Origin: Nissolia schottii
Taxonomy: Eukaryota > Streptophyta > Magnoliopsida > Fabales > Fabaceae
Length of the DNA: 64,000 nucleotides
Reading direction: 5' to 3'
Assembly: GCA_003254905.1 (NCBI GenBank)
Contig: QANU01056500.1
Location: forward strand, 58,002-122,001
Part shown: piece by piece, positions 35,906-48,941 of the stretch
How positions within the stretch are numbered: the first letter of the stretch is position 1
Layout of the letters: each line of letters opens with the position of its first letter
Position numbers and translations under genes: made by a program
Notes under the pieces: model-generated
The model's database searches: none
What the model was told of the DNA's origin: nothing
Seen by the model: only the letters and a program-made list of their open reading frames with translations

Positions 35906-38354
35906 ATGGATCAGCTGACACTATTATTTCCAATCTTACTAACACTCCACTTATCTGTATCAGGTAAATACATCAAAGATTCCCAAAAGTTGAAATTATT
36001 TTGTTCATTTTAATTTGATTCAAGTTTAATGTGTGTTTCTGTGAACACCAATTTGCAGGGGTGAAATCAACGACCTTCACGCTGCTCAACAAATGCGACT
36101 ACACAGTGTGGCCGGGAATTCTCACAAATGCCGGCGTCAACCCTCTTCCGGTCACCGGCTTCTCCCTCCAAACCGGCGAGTCCAAGACCATTGCGGCGCC
36201 CACCTCCTGGGGCGGCCGATTCTGGGGCCGCACTCTCTGCGCCCAAGACTCCGCCGGGAAATTCTCTTGCCTCACCGGCGACTGCGGCTCCGGCAAGCTT
36301 GAGTGCGCCGGCAGCGGGGCCACGCCGCCGGCCACACTGGCCGAGTTCACCCTCCACGGCGCCGGAGGCCTCGATTTCTTCGACGTCAGCCTGGTCGACG
36401 GTTACAACCTCCCCATGCTGGTGGCTCCGCAGGGCGGCTCCGGCGACAACTGCACCGCCACGGGGTGCGTCGGGGACCTCAACGGCGCGTGTCCCTCCGA
36501 GCTTAGGGTTATGAGCGTGGACGGGAAGCGGGGCGTGGCGTGCAAGAGCGCGTGCGAGGCGTTCAGGTTGCCGCAGTATTGCTGCAGCGGCGCGTACGGC
36601 TCACCGGATTCTTGCAAGCCTTCGTCTTACTCGGCGGTGTTCAAGAGCGCGTGCCCACGCGCGTATAGCTACGCGTACGACGATAAAACAAGCACGTTTA
36701 CGTGTGGCTCTGCGGATTATACCATCACCTTTTGCCCTTCACCTGATACAAGCACAAGGTTTGTTTCGTGAATCTTGAATTTTTTCCACTTCTTTTTCCT
36801 GCTTTTCAGTTTTTACTTCAGCGGTTAAAAGGGTAGTTTCGTCCTTCGATATATAGACAATGGCCGTTATTATGGCCTGAGAAAATGAAAGTTGGGTGGG
36901 GTTGACGACTCACCCAATTTCAGGCTCCCATTTTTTATTATATTATTAATGCGTTACCGAAATTCTTTCACTTGGCTTTGGATAGTGACAAAGTATTTGC
37001 TGATGGGTTAAAAGATGCTATGGATGGGATGGGCAATGGGTGTTTCGGTCAATTTGCACATCAAGAAATTCTTTTGTAGTGCTTAAAATTATTTGATTAC
37101 ATTCAAACTCACTGCCCCCACTCAAATATGCATATATGGGGTAGTAGCACGTCTCTGGTACCACTTTATGAGCACAGTTCACACAAGGTAGACACTATCT
37201 AGTATTATGGTTGTGAACAGAAGAATTGAGTATCTAAGTTGTGGTATTCAGTACAATAACTGAACATTGCTTCATGTGTTTGGAAATTGGTATCGGGTAT
37301 CCTATCGGAGATGGGTATGGTTTCATTATCACATTTTATATTCTTTAATGTGAATGACAATTCTTTCACGTACTTGTACCATTTCAAAACGTATACTATC
37401 AGGGAAATTCTAGGCTGTATACTCTGAGATTTTATCTGATCTTTTTAATAAGATTAATGAAAAACAAATTATATAAAAAAAAAAAGAATTAAATGAAAAA
37501 AGGACCCTTAGAAGTTGTGTTTCAAAGATTAATATTTTTGTTGAAATTTTAGTTGTATGTCCAACCAAATCTTGTGCTGGCAAACTACTCCATTCACTGA
37601 TAGTAAGCGGAAAAGCGGTGCCTAGAATAATGTTAATAAGTTCTGTGACTGTTGATGCATCTGACAGTCCTATGTTCAGAATTCAACATAAGGTCTCCGA
37701 GACAGGGACCATATCTTGAACGGAAAAAAGTCGCAAGCAGTTTCTCACGTAATCTCAATAGTACCATGGAAGATAGAATTTAGCACATGGGCTTCACCCA
37801 CATTTATGCAATACTGGGAAAATGAGGCTGCACTTATAGTTAGCATTAAATAAACATGTTCTAGTCCGAGTAGTGGTGGAATCCTGAACCGTGACACAAT
37901 CACGTTCTGACTTGCTAACTGTCCACGTAAATAATTTTAAATTTTGCTAACAAGTGTTTTGAACGTTTGATAAGAAAGTTAAAATGGTAATTTTGTATTA
38001 AAAAAATAAAATTTAAATGTTTTCAATGACATTAAATGCTTTAAGACATTGATTAGTTTACAAAACCCAATAAATTTATTTATTTATTTATTTTTATTGT
38101 TATTCTGGTTTTGCAGTAAGAAAACGTGGAAAGGGCAAAACTCGAACTCGGGTGGTAGTGCTTCTTCATCTTCTCCTTCTTCTTCTTCTTCTCCAACGCC
38201 GCCGCAGCTTAAAAACGGAACAATGGTGTACGTAGGAGCGCTAGATCAGAGTGAACTACCATGGTCCGCGTGCACTCATGTGAGGGAATCACAATCCATT
38301 GCATGTCTTGTCAGCATTGTTATGGCTATTTGGCTCTTTTGCCAACTCTTCTAA
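35906..38354 (+). CDS. Thaumatin-like protein (PR-5 family) with Ser/Pro stalk and hydrophobic C-terminus
   Basis: Three exons, 35906-35963, 36059-36758 and 38117-38354, with phases that agree, give 331 residues. Residues 1 to about 20 (MDQLTLLFPILLTLHLSVSG) form a signal peptide, cut by intron 1 at its end. The thaumatin domain, about residues 21-250, has all 16 cysteines and the family segments TFTLLNKCDYTVWPGI, GRFWGRTLC, DFFDVSLVDGYNLPM and SACPRAYSYAYDD. The R, E and D positions of the acidic-cleft REDDD motif are visible. Exon 3 adds a Ser/Pro-rich stalk and ends in SIACLVSIVMAIWLFCQLF, a typical GPI-anchor signal, so the product is probably held on the cell surface rather than secreted free. 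Exon 2 is strikingly GC-rich for the window. Intron 2 is 1358 bp. Role: cell-wall or defence protein by family. Confidence 0.93.
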
Positions 38355-41300
38355 TTATTTTACTACTACGTTCCGCATCTTTCATGGAGCCAGGCCCATG
38401 AGCCATGTCTTTTAGCCCCAAAAATATGGTATCGCCTATATTAGAGTTTTAATTCCCTCGGCCTGCATGGGTTACGTGAATTGAGTAGGGCCCACTCGTT
38501 CAGCCATGGTCACAACAAACATGTGATGAAGGAAGCTGAATGTTATACTAGTGGCCGAAGAGTAAAAATGCCCCCACTAAATTAAATATTACATACCCTA
38601 ATATAATAGGGAAGGTAGTGAGGGAATTAGTTAGCATTTTTTTCCGTGTATTTATCATGTAGATCTAGATGAGTAGGTATATTATACAATTCTTTAGATT
38701 TGTATCCTCTAAAGTGAGTCTCTTCTTTTATAAGGTAAAATGAGGAATCATTGAATCATTAAAATAAAAATGAGACTCGTTCTAATTTTAATGATTTACT
38801 AGTGAGATCGCTCATTTTACCCGTGAGAAAAATCACCTTAAAAATCCCTTGCTCTCATTCTTTGTACTGTGGGCGATGGAATTCATTTATTCGTTCATGA
38901 ATGTAAGACAAAAGCAAATGGAGTCCTATACTACTTGAGAGTCTTCATCTTGCATATTGGTACATCGTTGTTAATAGAGCAAAATATTGGTATGACGTTG
39001 TCTTCGGCATAAATAACTACCTAAGAGATTAATTTTGATAGGTTATATAAACTATTATATACTATTAAACTACCTTTTTTTTATATTTTGTATGTAATTT
39101 TTTAATTATAGTAAATGTCAAACAGTTTCAATAACATGATAATACACTTATTAAGTAATTACGCGTACTTATTGAGCGAAAGAATCTTAAATACTTTATC
39201 TTTTAGAATTGTAAAAACAATGTTTCTCACAAATTTTTAATAAAAAGTAATGAAATTTTCATATAATATATAAAAATAAATAAATCATATAAATAGTACC
39301 AAACTTTGTGGATGAAGTAATCAAAAGGCAAAGAAGAGTAAGATTGGATAACATAAACTATGCTAGGGTCAATGTTCAAGGTGATGCAATTGTAAGGATG
39401 AATAGCAAAAAGAAATTTTGGATCTTGTTTTAATGGTTTCCTTCTTTTCGGCTAATGCAACGTTTTTAGGACACAACTTGCCTGGCTAGACAACCATAGA
39501 TATGCTTACTCTCTAATTATTAAGCAACTTTTGGATTATTTACATTTGGGCCTTTTTTTCATCTTGTTATGGGACCGCTCTAATTAAAATAGCTAACACA
39601 AATAAGAAGTGGTGTTTGTTGGTTTGGCAGCAAGTGGATGTAATCCTGCAATCGTCTAGCAACCAAGCTTTTGTTACCCATTCAGTTTGTTTGTGTTGGA
39701 CTGATGATAGTACTTCTGTATAATTATTCTCCTCCATTTCATACATAGCCGGTTTTTTTTATAAAAAAAACTGAGGGTGATATATTATTACATTATTAAA
39801 AAAAATTTTACTCTTATTGTCCCTATATTAAAAATATAACGGAAATCAATAATAAGAGTTTGATTTTTATACATTAATAATGTAAAACTTAGATATCTTG
39901 TATAACATAGCCAAACTTAGGGAAGGCCGGTGTAAAGTTACATTTGATTAGTGATATGCTGATACGCATGTGAAAAAAAGCATGTGGGGGCAATAATTTG
40001 CCTAGTCCTACCCAGAAGAAATGGTGACAATCTAAAACTCTACACGTGAACTAATGAAATTTATTAGCACAATACGTTTGCTTTTGTAGAAGAACTTATC
40101 ATTTTCAGATGAGGTTCCTGTTTCTTGACCATAAACAAAGTTAGGATTCTCCTTCACATGTGACAATACAACAATATTGGTTCATTATAAAAGTTTTTGT
40201 TTTCAATGATTGGTTTTAAGTTTTATTATACCCAAACTCTAGCTAAATAGTAACCTTCAAGTGATCAAATTGTTAGAGCAAATACTTGACGTTTGGCAAT
40301 TCCTAATTATGATTTAGGAGTAGTTGAAGTTTACAGATCATCTTAGACTACGGCATAGCGGTAGCTCATATTATACTTAGATAATGTGGTAAGAGTATCC
40401 TCCCCTATAAGAATGACAAGCATTTTATCTATTAGTTCATATGAGTCCCATTACAATGAAATGATTAGTTACAATTGTCGATGGTGAATGTCCGTGAGAA
40501 AAAAAAAATCTTCCCGCGGCCAAAAATAAATAAACACAATCATATAGGTTTTCTCCCTAACATGTGCATCCAATGACCTTACCCTTTCACATATGCACCC
40601 CACTCATGCAGGGCTATTTGAAAAAGGAAGGAAAAAAAATGAATCTCAATTATTAAAGTCAAACCCCGATGATGAAATTGATGCTTGTTTATAGATGATA
40701 TCATTATATTTTGGTGCATCTGAATTAGACAATTGATGCTAAGAGAAGATCTTCTAATATAGTAATTGCACAAGATTTTAACATATATATTCGTCTTTAT
40801 CATTAATTTTCCATTTTCTTTTTAATTTTTTGTTTTGATTTTTTGGTGATGAATATCATTCTCATCTGAACAATAATTAAAATGTACAAACAATCAAAAC
40901 ATATTTTTCGCACCACAAACCAAAACGCTCTTCTATCATTATGCCTCTCTTGTTAAACAAAAGGGAACCACTTCATTATTTAATCAGATATATTGAAAGT
41001 GTTTGTGTAGTGTAAACTACTACTTGCATCGCATGGCAGCTTTCGTCATCGACGTGGTAGGTACAGGTCGCGTAGTCATTTGTGCTACCACTACCTCCAC
41101 TCAACAAAGTGCACGCCTCACCTCGCACTAGACCTATGCAATCTGTTTTTTTTTTTTTGAAAAAATGTTACTTATACTCATTCGACATAAAATATCATAA
41201 CATCTTATTAATTATCCACCGTAAAATAAAATTTCAGATTAGAATCACATTAAAAATAAATGACTAGTGAGTCTGATTTACTATCAATGAATCAAAATAT

Positions 41301-42251
41301 CATGATTCTTTTGACTTCAGCTTCTCCATTTTGACACAATCACAGAGAAATTGAGTATGAGTTGGGCGGGACCCGTCCCATCAGTAACACCTTATTACGT
41401 ATAACTGGGCCGGCCCATTTTCTGAATGTGGGCCTCAATAGACGAGGGTAGCCAATACTAGGTACTTTATTACTGATGCAATTATGGCTAAGTGAATGGC
41501 CGAAAGAAGATGTGGCTTAGAGACACCCCGCCTCTTGTCTACGCGCAGCAACGTGGTAAATGCAAATGTAAAGGCAGAAAAGAAAGAAAGAAAGAAAAAG
41601 GAAAAAAAAAAAAAAAAAAACGCAAAATGTAAGCATGTGTTCGTATATGTGAATTGTGCTGTTGGGATAAATAAAATAATCGAAAGAAGATATACTAATT
41701 AAAAGGAAAAAGCACTAAGACAGAATAAACAAATAAAACAAAAATTCAACTCACTGGCTTATAAAATTCCGGGGTGGGGCCATAATAAGCATTACATTTT
41801 ACTTCCACTTTGGTGGTATTGACAATTTGACATTAAAAGGGCCCCAACAATACTGTCAATAGCACTACAATGGATATAAGGAGGGACATTCAGAGTGAAT
41901 CCAATGTCAAGACATTCACATTAAAAAAAAAAAATCTAACTATTAAATTAAATTTTGCTAATAAGTGTACTCAAAAAACTGTTAAAGTAATCATAAAAAG
42001 TTCTCAATAAAAATAATATATCTTAATATTTTAATTTATTGAATACATTAACAATTATAAAACTATTCATTGTTGATTTTTTAACTAGTATTCTTAAGAT
42101 ATTTGTTAACAAAACTTGTCTACATTTGCACAAGTGCCACCAAAATAAAGTAGATAATGGAGGCAAAAATTGCGTCTGCTGACCTCTTAATCAATTGTTT
42201 TCCTTGTTGCAACAGAAATTATTAATTTTGTATTCTTATGCTTGCCTCGAT
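38355..42251. other. 3.9-kb spacer without a supportable gene
   Basis: AT-rich throughout. It holds A runs near 41597-41620 and short dispersed open frames with no family resemblance. No terminal-repeat element was recognised. Confidence 0.5.
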
Positions 42252-42256
42252 AGTAT

Positions 42257-42401
42257 TATTAGAGTAATGGATGTATTTCCATTATTGTTTTAGTTAGTTA
42301 GCTTGGTTAGTTATTTAACAGCTAGCATAGCAAACCGTTTTCTGTTTTTCTGTTACAACAGCTTGCTATACAAGTTTGTTGCTGATGTATATGTGTGTGT
42401 G

Positions 42402-42432
<31 letters not shown>

Positions 42433-42509
42433 TGCTTGTGGGTCAAGCAAATCAATCATTCATTTCATTCAATTACAATTCTCTCATCTCAATTCTCTCT
42501 AGTTCAATA
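42257..42509 (+). repeat. 5' LTR of the copia element
   Basis: 253 bp, starting TATTAGAGTAATG and ending TCTAGTTCAATA. It contains GT and TA microsatellite runs that are longer than in the 3' copy. Confidence 0.9.
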
Positions 42510-45500
42510 TGGTATCAGAAGTGATTCCTTGATTTCTTCCGCATTTTTTTCCAATTTCTTCTTCTGCAGGATTCTACAACTCAAATCTGTGGATTCGAAC
42601 TCGCTTTCAGTTCCTCATTCTTTCCTGCAAAATTCGAAAAGTTTTGAGGTAGTTTCACCCTAAATCTCAGGTTCTTGAATTTTTTTTCAGTTCCTTTGAG
42701 ATTTTTCTTGGTGGCTAGCAGATTCCATTCCTTTTTTTTTCCTCTGATTTTCCTCTGAATTTTCAGCCTTTGTGTCCTGAAATTTCAGCATCTGATCTTT
42801 GCATTTTACTGCAAATTCTCTTTTCCCTTCGATTTCTTCCCATGGCTACTCAAAACCTGGAGGATTTCATAAATCCCTATTCGATCCTACCTTCTGATGG
42901 TCCTGGATTGTTGTTGGGGTCTCAACCACTCAATGGTGACAATTACCATTTCAGGTTTCGTTCTATGAAGATAGCCCTCGCTGCCAAGAACAAATTGGCA
43001 TTTGTTGATGGATCCCTGCCTAGGCCTGAACAAGATCTCATTCTCATTGCTTCTTGGGAGAGAATCAATAGCATTGTATGCTCATGGCTCCTCAATTCGG
43101 TGAGCAAGGACATATCAACAAGTATCATCACTCACAACACAGCTGTTGAAATATGGCAAGACCTCAAAAATCGTTTCCAACAAGGCAATAGCCAACGATT
43201 TTTGAGCTGAAAAAGGAGTTAGCCAAGACTACTCAAGGTTCTCTAACTGTGACTCAATACTATACTAAATTGAAATCCATTTGGACTGAATAAGCAGACT
43301 ATCGTCCCTTACTTTCTTGTAACTGTGATGGCACTAAACAATTCTTGAAATTTCTAGAAACTGAGTTGGTGATTAGGTTCTTAATGGGATTGGATGATTC
43401 TTACTCCAACATTAGAGGCCAAATCCTCCTAATGGATCCAATACCTCAGATAAATAAGGTTTTCTCCCTGGTGATGCAAGAGGAGAAACAAAAGGCTGTA
43501 AGTGCTAATTCTCAGGTAGCTTTCGCTATAAGAAATAGTCAAGATACCAAGAAGGTGAGCTCGGGTGACAGACCAAAATGTGCAAATTGTGGAGTCCTTG
43601 GCCACACTAAGGAGCAATGAAACAAGATTATTGGATACCCTCCTCACTACAAGAAAGGCAAACACAAGAACAATTCTGCTCACCAGGTCTCTGAAGTTAC
43701 TGATGCTGCTACTACAAGCAAAAACAGCCTTCTACAACTGACAAATGCTCAATACCAACAATTACTTAGCATGCTATCTGCTCAGATCTCTGCTGCAACT
43801 AAACCAAAGGTGGACATCCTGAAGGAAAATCACCTAGGTACAATTCTATCCACAATGGATCATGTAAGCCTTGGCCATGTGATGTCTACTTCACCATCTT
43901 TTTTTGGTGCACAAAATTCTGATTGGATCTTAGATTCAGGTGCCACTAGTCACATTACCTTTTCCCTTTCCAATTTTACCCCATCTATACATGTCCCTAA
44001 CTCTTTTGTTTCTTTGCCAAATAGCCAAAGAGTGAAGGTCCAAGCCATTGGTACTGTTTCATTGGCAAATTCTTTCAAATTACATAATGTCCTGTATATA
44101 CCTGCATTCCATGTCAACCTCATTTCTGTGGCTGCATTGATAAATCATAATTCATATGCAATCATTTTTAACAAAAATGAGTGATTCATACAGGACCTCA
44201 GCAACCTGAGGGTGATTGGAAGGGCTAGTCTCCTTGGAGGGTTATATGTCCAAGGATGTTATAGCTCCAAATAAAGCCACAAACTACACATCTGTCACCA
44301 GGAATGTTTCTGCTGTTGAGTTTTCTGATGTAAATTCAGTGTCTTACTCAATTTGGCATTCTATATTAGGATATTTATCCAATAAAGTGTTACAAAAGCT
44401 TCCTTTTTCTGGCTCTAAGCCTGTAACTGACTCTCATATATGTACAATTTTTCCTCTTGCCAAAATGAAAAAATTGCCTTACACTTGCAATAATCACTTA
44501 GTTGTCCATGCTTTTCATTTGATAAATTGTGATGTTTGGGGTCCCTTTCACTCTCCCTTACCATGGCCATAGGTATTTTCTTACAATTGTGGATGATTGT
44601 ACTCGATTTACTTGGACATACTTGTTGAAATCTAAGTCTGATGTAACTCAGCAACTTATTCATTTCATTAAAATGATTGAAACACAATTTCACAAGGTGA
44701 TTAAGCAGGTAAGGAGTGACAATGCTAAAGAACTGGCCCTAACTTCTTTCCTACAGTCTAAGGGCATTCTCCATCAATTCTCTTGTGTACAAACTCCCCA
44801 GCAAAACTCTGTGGTAGAAAGGAAGCACCAGCACTTGTTGAACATTGCAATGGCACTATTTTTCCAATCCAAGGTTCTCATATCCTTTTGGGGAGATTGC
44901 ACCACCACTGCTACCCAATTAATCAATTGGACCCCTACCAAGGTTCTAGAGTATCAGTCACCTTACCAGAAATTATATGAAACATTGCCTCCATATGAAT
45001 TGTTGAGAAATTTTGGATGTTTATGTTTTGCTTCTTCTCTAACTGCTGGTAGAACAAAGTTTGAACCAAGGGCAGTGGCAGCAGTGTTCATTGGGTATCC
45101 TAGTGGCTACAAGGGCTATAGGCTGTATAACATACAAACAAGGGAATTCTTCATTTCCATAAATATTTTTCATGAGGCAATTTTTCCTTTTCAGATGCAA
45201 CCTAGTCATAACATCTCTGATCCATTTCCTGAGGCAGTTATTCCTTTACCTCAGCAGGATGTTACCATTCCACAGCAGCCTCAGCAAATTCTTTAGCAGC
45301 TCTAACATTTGCCTGCTGATATAGGTCTTGCACTAAGAAGATCAGCAAGGCAGTCCAGAAGGCCCCAATACTTATCCCAATATGAAAGTCACTCTGCTTC
45401 AACATCTGTTGCTGATCCTTACTCCATTTCAGCCCACTTCTCCTATGATAAACTTCAGCCTCCTTATCAACATTTTGTCATGCAAGTAGATGTTATTCCC

Positions 45501-47041
45501 GAGCCAACCTTCTATCACCAAGCTGTAAAATTTCCAGAATGGTGGCAGGCCATGAAAGAAGAGATTGATGCCATGGAATCAAATGCAACATGGGATTTAG
45601 TCCCTTTACCAACAGGTAATGACACAATTGGCTGTAGATGGGTGTATAAAATTAAGCACAAGGCTGATGGAAGTATAGATAGATACAAGGCAAGATTGGT
45701 GGCCAAGGGCTATACACAAAAGGTTGGAATTGATTTTCAAGACACATTCTCACTTGTCGCAAAGCTGACTTTAGTTCGAATACTGCTCACCCTTGCTGCC
45801 ATCAAAGGTTGGCATTTTCTACAATTGGACATCAACAATGCATATTCTGAATGGAGACCTTGTGGAGGAGGTTTACATGGACAAGCCTTTGGGTTATCAC
45901 AACAAGGGGGAGAATTTAGTTTGCAAACTCAAGAAGTCTATCTATGGCTTAAGGCAGGCCTCTAGACAATGGTTTCACAAATTCTCTACATCCTTGATTA
46001 ATAATGGATTTGTCCAATCTAAGAATGACTACTCCATGTTCACTCAAGGATCCGGGGATTCCTTAGTGGTTTTGTTAGTTTATGTTGATGATATCATTGT
46101 TGCAAGTGCATCTAAGGATCGGATTCTACAGGTCCAATAGCAGCATGAAAGCTTGTTTAAGCTGAAAATTCATGGTGATCCCAAGTACTTCTTAGGGTTG
46201 GAAATAGCTAAAAGTTCAGTTGGCGTTGTGCTGTCACAGCACAAGTACATGCTTAGTATACTTGAAGACACAGGCTTCTTGAATGCCAAACCTGAACATA
46301 TACCTATGGAACCCAAGTTAATTCTCTCAGCAGATGAAGGGGAACCTTTGGATGATCCTTCCTTATATAGAAGGATGATTGGTCGGCTAATGTACCTTAC
46401 TATTTCGCGGCCAGATATATGCTTTACAGTCAACAAACTGAGCCAATATATGTCAAATCCAAAGTCCACACATCTCCAAGCCTTACATCATTTGCTGCGG
46501 TATCTGAAGAAAACTCCAGGACAAGGAGTCCTTTTTTCTGCTAACTCTTCCATTCGTATGCAGGCATATGTGGATGCCAATTGGGGAGGTTGTAAGGATA
46601 GCAAACGCAGTACCACTGGTTTTTGCGTGTTCATGGGTGACTCTTTAGTCTCATGGAAGTCCAAAAAGCAAGCCACAATGTCCAGGTCATCGGCTGAAGC
46701 AGAATACAGGGCCCTGGCTAGTGTAACTAGTGAACTGGTTTGGCTCCAAAATTTCCTAAAGGACTTTGAAATCTCAATTGGTCGTGCAAGTGTGTTTTGT
46801 GATAGCCAATATGCAATTGCCATTGCCACCAATCCTGCCTTTCATGAGAGATCCAAACACATCGAAATAGATTGCCATTTCACACGAGATAAAGTGAATG
46901 AAGGTGCTATTACTCTTATTTATGTGAAGTCCAAAGATCAAGTAGTTGATCTACTTATCAAGGTTATTCCTAGATCTCTTTTCGACCATTTGATCTCCAA
47001 GTTGAGAATTTTGAACATTTATTCTCCAACTTAAGGGGGAG

Positions 47042-47254
47042 TATTAGAGTAATGAATAAATTTTCATTATTCTTTTAGTTAGTTAGCTTGGTTAGTTATT
47101 TAACAGCTAGCATAGCAAACCGTTTTCTGTACAACAACTTGCTATACAAGTGCTTATGTATATGTATATATATACATTGCTTGTGGATCAAGCAAATCAA
47201 TCATTCATTCCATTCAATTCCAATTCTCTCGTCTCAATTCTCTCTGGTTCAATA
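47042..47254 (+). repeat. 3' LTR of the copia element
   Basis: 213 bp, colinear with the 5' copy from TATTAGAGTAATG to GGTTCAATA and directly preceded by the polypurine tract. Confidence 0.9.
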
Positions 47255-47440
47255 AGTATGCTTCTTCAAGAAAGCCACTAAACTAGTAATCGATTTTAAT
47301 TTTATAAGAACATTCCGTCAAACTAATGAAACAAAAGCGTTCATAGTACGTACTATGTAAGGATGAAGATTGTATTTGTAATGGATGCAGTGCTGCCGAG
47401 GTGGGTTTTTGTTTGGTCTGACAGTGGTCATGGACTCATG

Positions 47441-47566
47441 TTTTTTTTTTTTCCCCCGATTCATATGAGGGCCGAAGGCCTAAAAAAAGATCATAAGTAG
47501 GATTTAAACCCACGCCCGAGGACCAGATCTTAATTCTGGCGCCTAAGACCACTCAGCTATCCTGCC
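47441..47566 (-). repeat. Short SINE with a tRNA-Leu-like head and poly(A) tail
   Basis: On the minus strand the head (47566 down to about 47489) follows a plant tRNA-Leu: an A box in TAGCTGAGTGGT, an anticodon stem CCAGA/TCTGG around a loop with TAA in anticodon position (Leu UUA), and a B box in GGGTTTAAATC. The acceptor stem pairs badly (only four or five of seven positions) and the type-II variable arm is shortened, so it is not a working tRNA. A short unique body with a GGCCTTCGGCC hairpin follows, then a run of 12 A (T on the plus strand, 47441-47452). Head, body and tail together fit a tRNA-derived SINE. No clear target duplication was found. Confidence 0.6.
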
Positions 47567-48780
47567 TTAATGATGTTTATGCATAATTAATTATTTCTAC
47601 TATATGAAAATTTAATCAAATTTTTTAAATGATGATGACATCGGGATGCAACATCGGCCCATCTGTGCCCAAAATGATATTTTGCTGTTCCCATTGTTTA
47701 AGAAAATGGAAAAAATCCAAATATTTAGGATGAGTTTGCTAGTTTTATTTTGAAAAAGATTGGGGACTTAATCATAATTTTAACATGTATTAAACCCTTA
47801 AAACTTTTTATTTTCTTTCCTTTTTCTTCTACCATAAATCTCGCAAGTACTTATTTAAATTTACCAGAAAAAGGGTCATATATTAGAATCGAAAGAAAAT
47901 ATACTATATATAAACATATACAAGGGTTTCAACTAGAAATGCACGAATGCATAAAAAAAACTAGAAATGCAAGAACCGTAGACATAGCTCTTACCCACAG
48001 ACTGAAACTATTTTGTTTTTAGAAAACCGTTCTTGATCTCTCCATGGTGCGTGTATCTTTCGTGCCAATGCCACTAAAACCTCGCTCATAGATAAATCAA
48101 GCTCCGTAATCTGAAAAAGAAATGATTTTCACACTTCGAAAACATTCTGATAGTTTTGAAAAAAATTATATAAGTAAATCCAATTAAAAGATTATGATGA
48201 TTTACATCGAGCCGCAATGGCTTAAGTATCACGGATTCAAATCAGAGTGACATTTTCCAACCGTGCTACATTGATGGAAAGCGACACTGACTGTATAATT
48301 ACGCGGGAGTGTTAAAATTAGTGTTCCATTTGATGTATGAATGACCATACAATTAAATAATAGCTATTCAAATAGCTTCATAAAATACACTCACCACTCA
48401 CAATGGTACTATTTGAACATCAAACATGATGTAATATAAATATTATGTTTAATTTTTCACACACATTATAAAACTTACACTCACAGCTTATAGTGATGAG
48501 ATCAAATACTAAGAATTAAAGAAAAATACTTGTTTACTCATAAAATACATTTAATACATACATCATAAGCACTAATAATAATTGATTTTTAGTGTTTTAT
48601 ATATTTTCCAAATAATTTAAATTAAAATCTATTGTAAATAATCTTCCATAGAGCAAGTATTAAATGTACTCTTCATAAGCACACAAATATTTCTCTGGAT
48701 TAAAACATCAATGTTATTGCAAATCACTAAAAATAAAAGGACATGACACGACTTTTAGTAATGCTAAGCAAAATTCCATC
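47567..48780. other. AT-rich spacer before the endoplasmin gene
   Basis: No gene is seen. The last part (about 48780-48941) is probably the 3' UTR of the minus-strand endoplasmin gene. Confidence 0.5.
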
Positions 48781-48941
48781 GGACAGTATGATTACAGTAA
48801 CTTAGGACTACCGTTTTGCTTGATCGGACTTCATTCGGAATCAAAATTCATACGACTTCAACAATTGATCTCAAAATGTTAAACCAAGCAACCAAGGAAG
48901 GGGAACTTGAGTCAGTACGGAAAAGCCCAGCCTTGCAAAAT

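Larger units (their letters stand above)
42257..47254 (+). mobile_element. Ty1/copia LTR retrotransposon, decayed, both LTRs present
   Basis: The element is about 5.0 kb, bounded by AGTAT target duplications (42252-42256 and 47255-47259). The 5' LTR (42257-42509) is followed by a tRNA-Met-type primer site, TGGTATCAGAAG, and the 3' LTR (47042-47254) is preceded by the polypurine tract AAGGGGGAG. In order it carries gag (from about 42840, with a zinc knuckle), protease (DSGATSH near 43940), integrase (about 44480-45050), reverse transcriptase (YVDDI near 46082) and RNase H (to about 47034), the copia order. The coding part is broken in several places, roughly seven to nine. The LTRs differ at about 6% of aligned sites, suggesting insertion some 2-3 million years ago at a commonly used plant rate. 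Confidence 0.93.

Noticed and set aside
41496-41702. 68-residue Lys-rich frame
   Set aside because: It runs through an A-rich tract at 41577-41620 and has no homology or gene structure.
48195-48250. Sequence resembling a tRNA B box (GGATTCAAATC)
   Set aside because: No convincing A box at the right distance and no paired arms.
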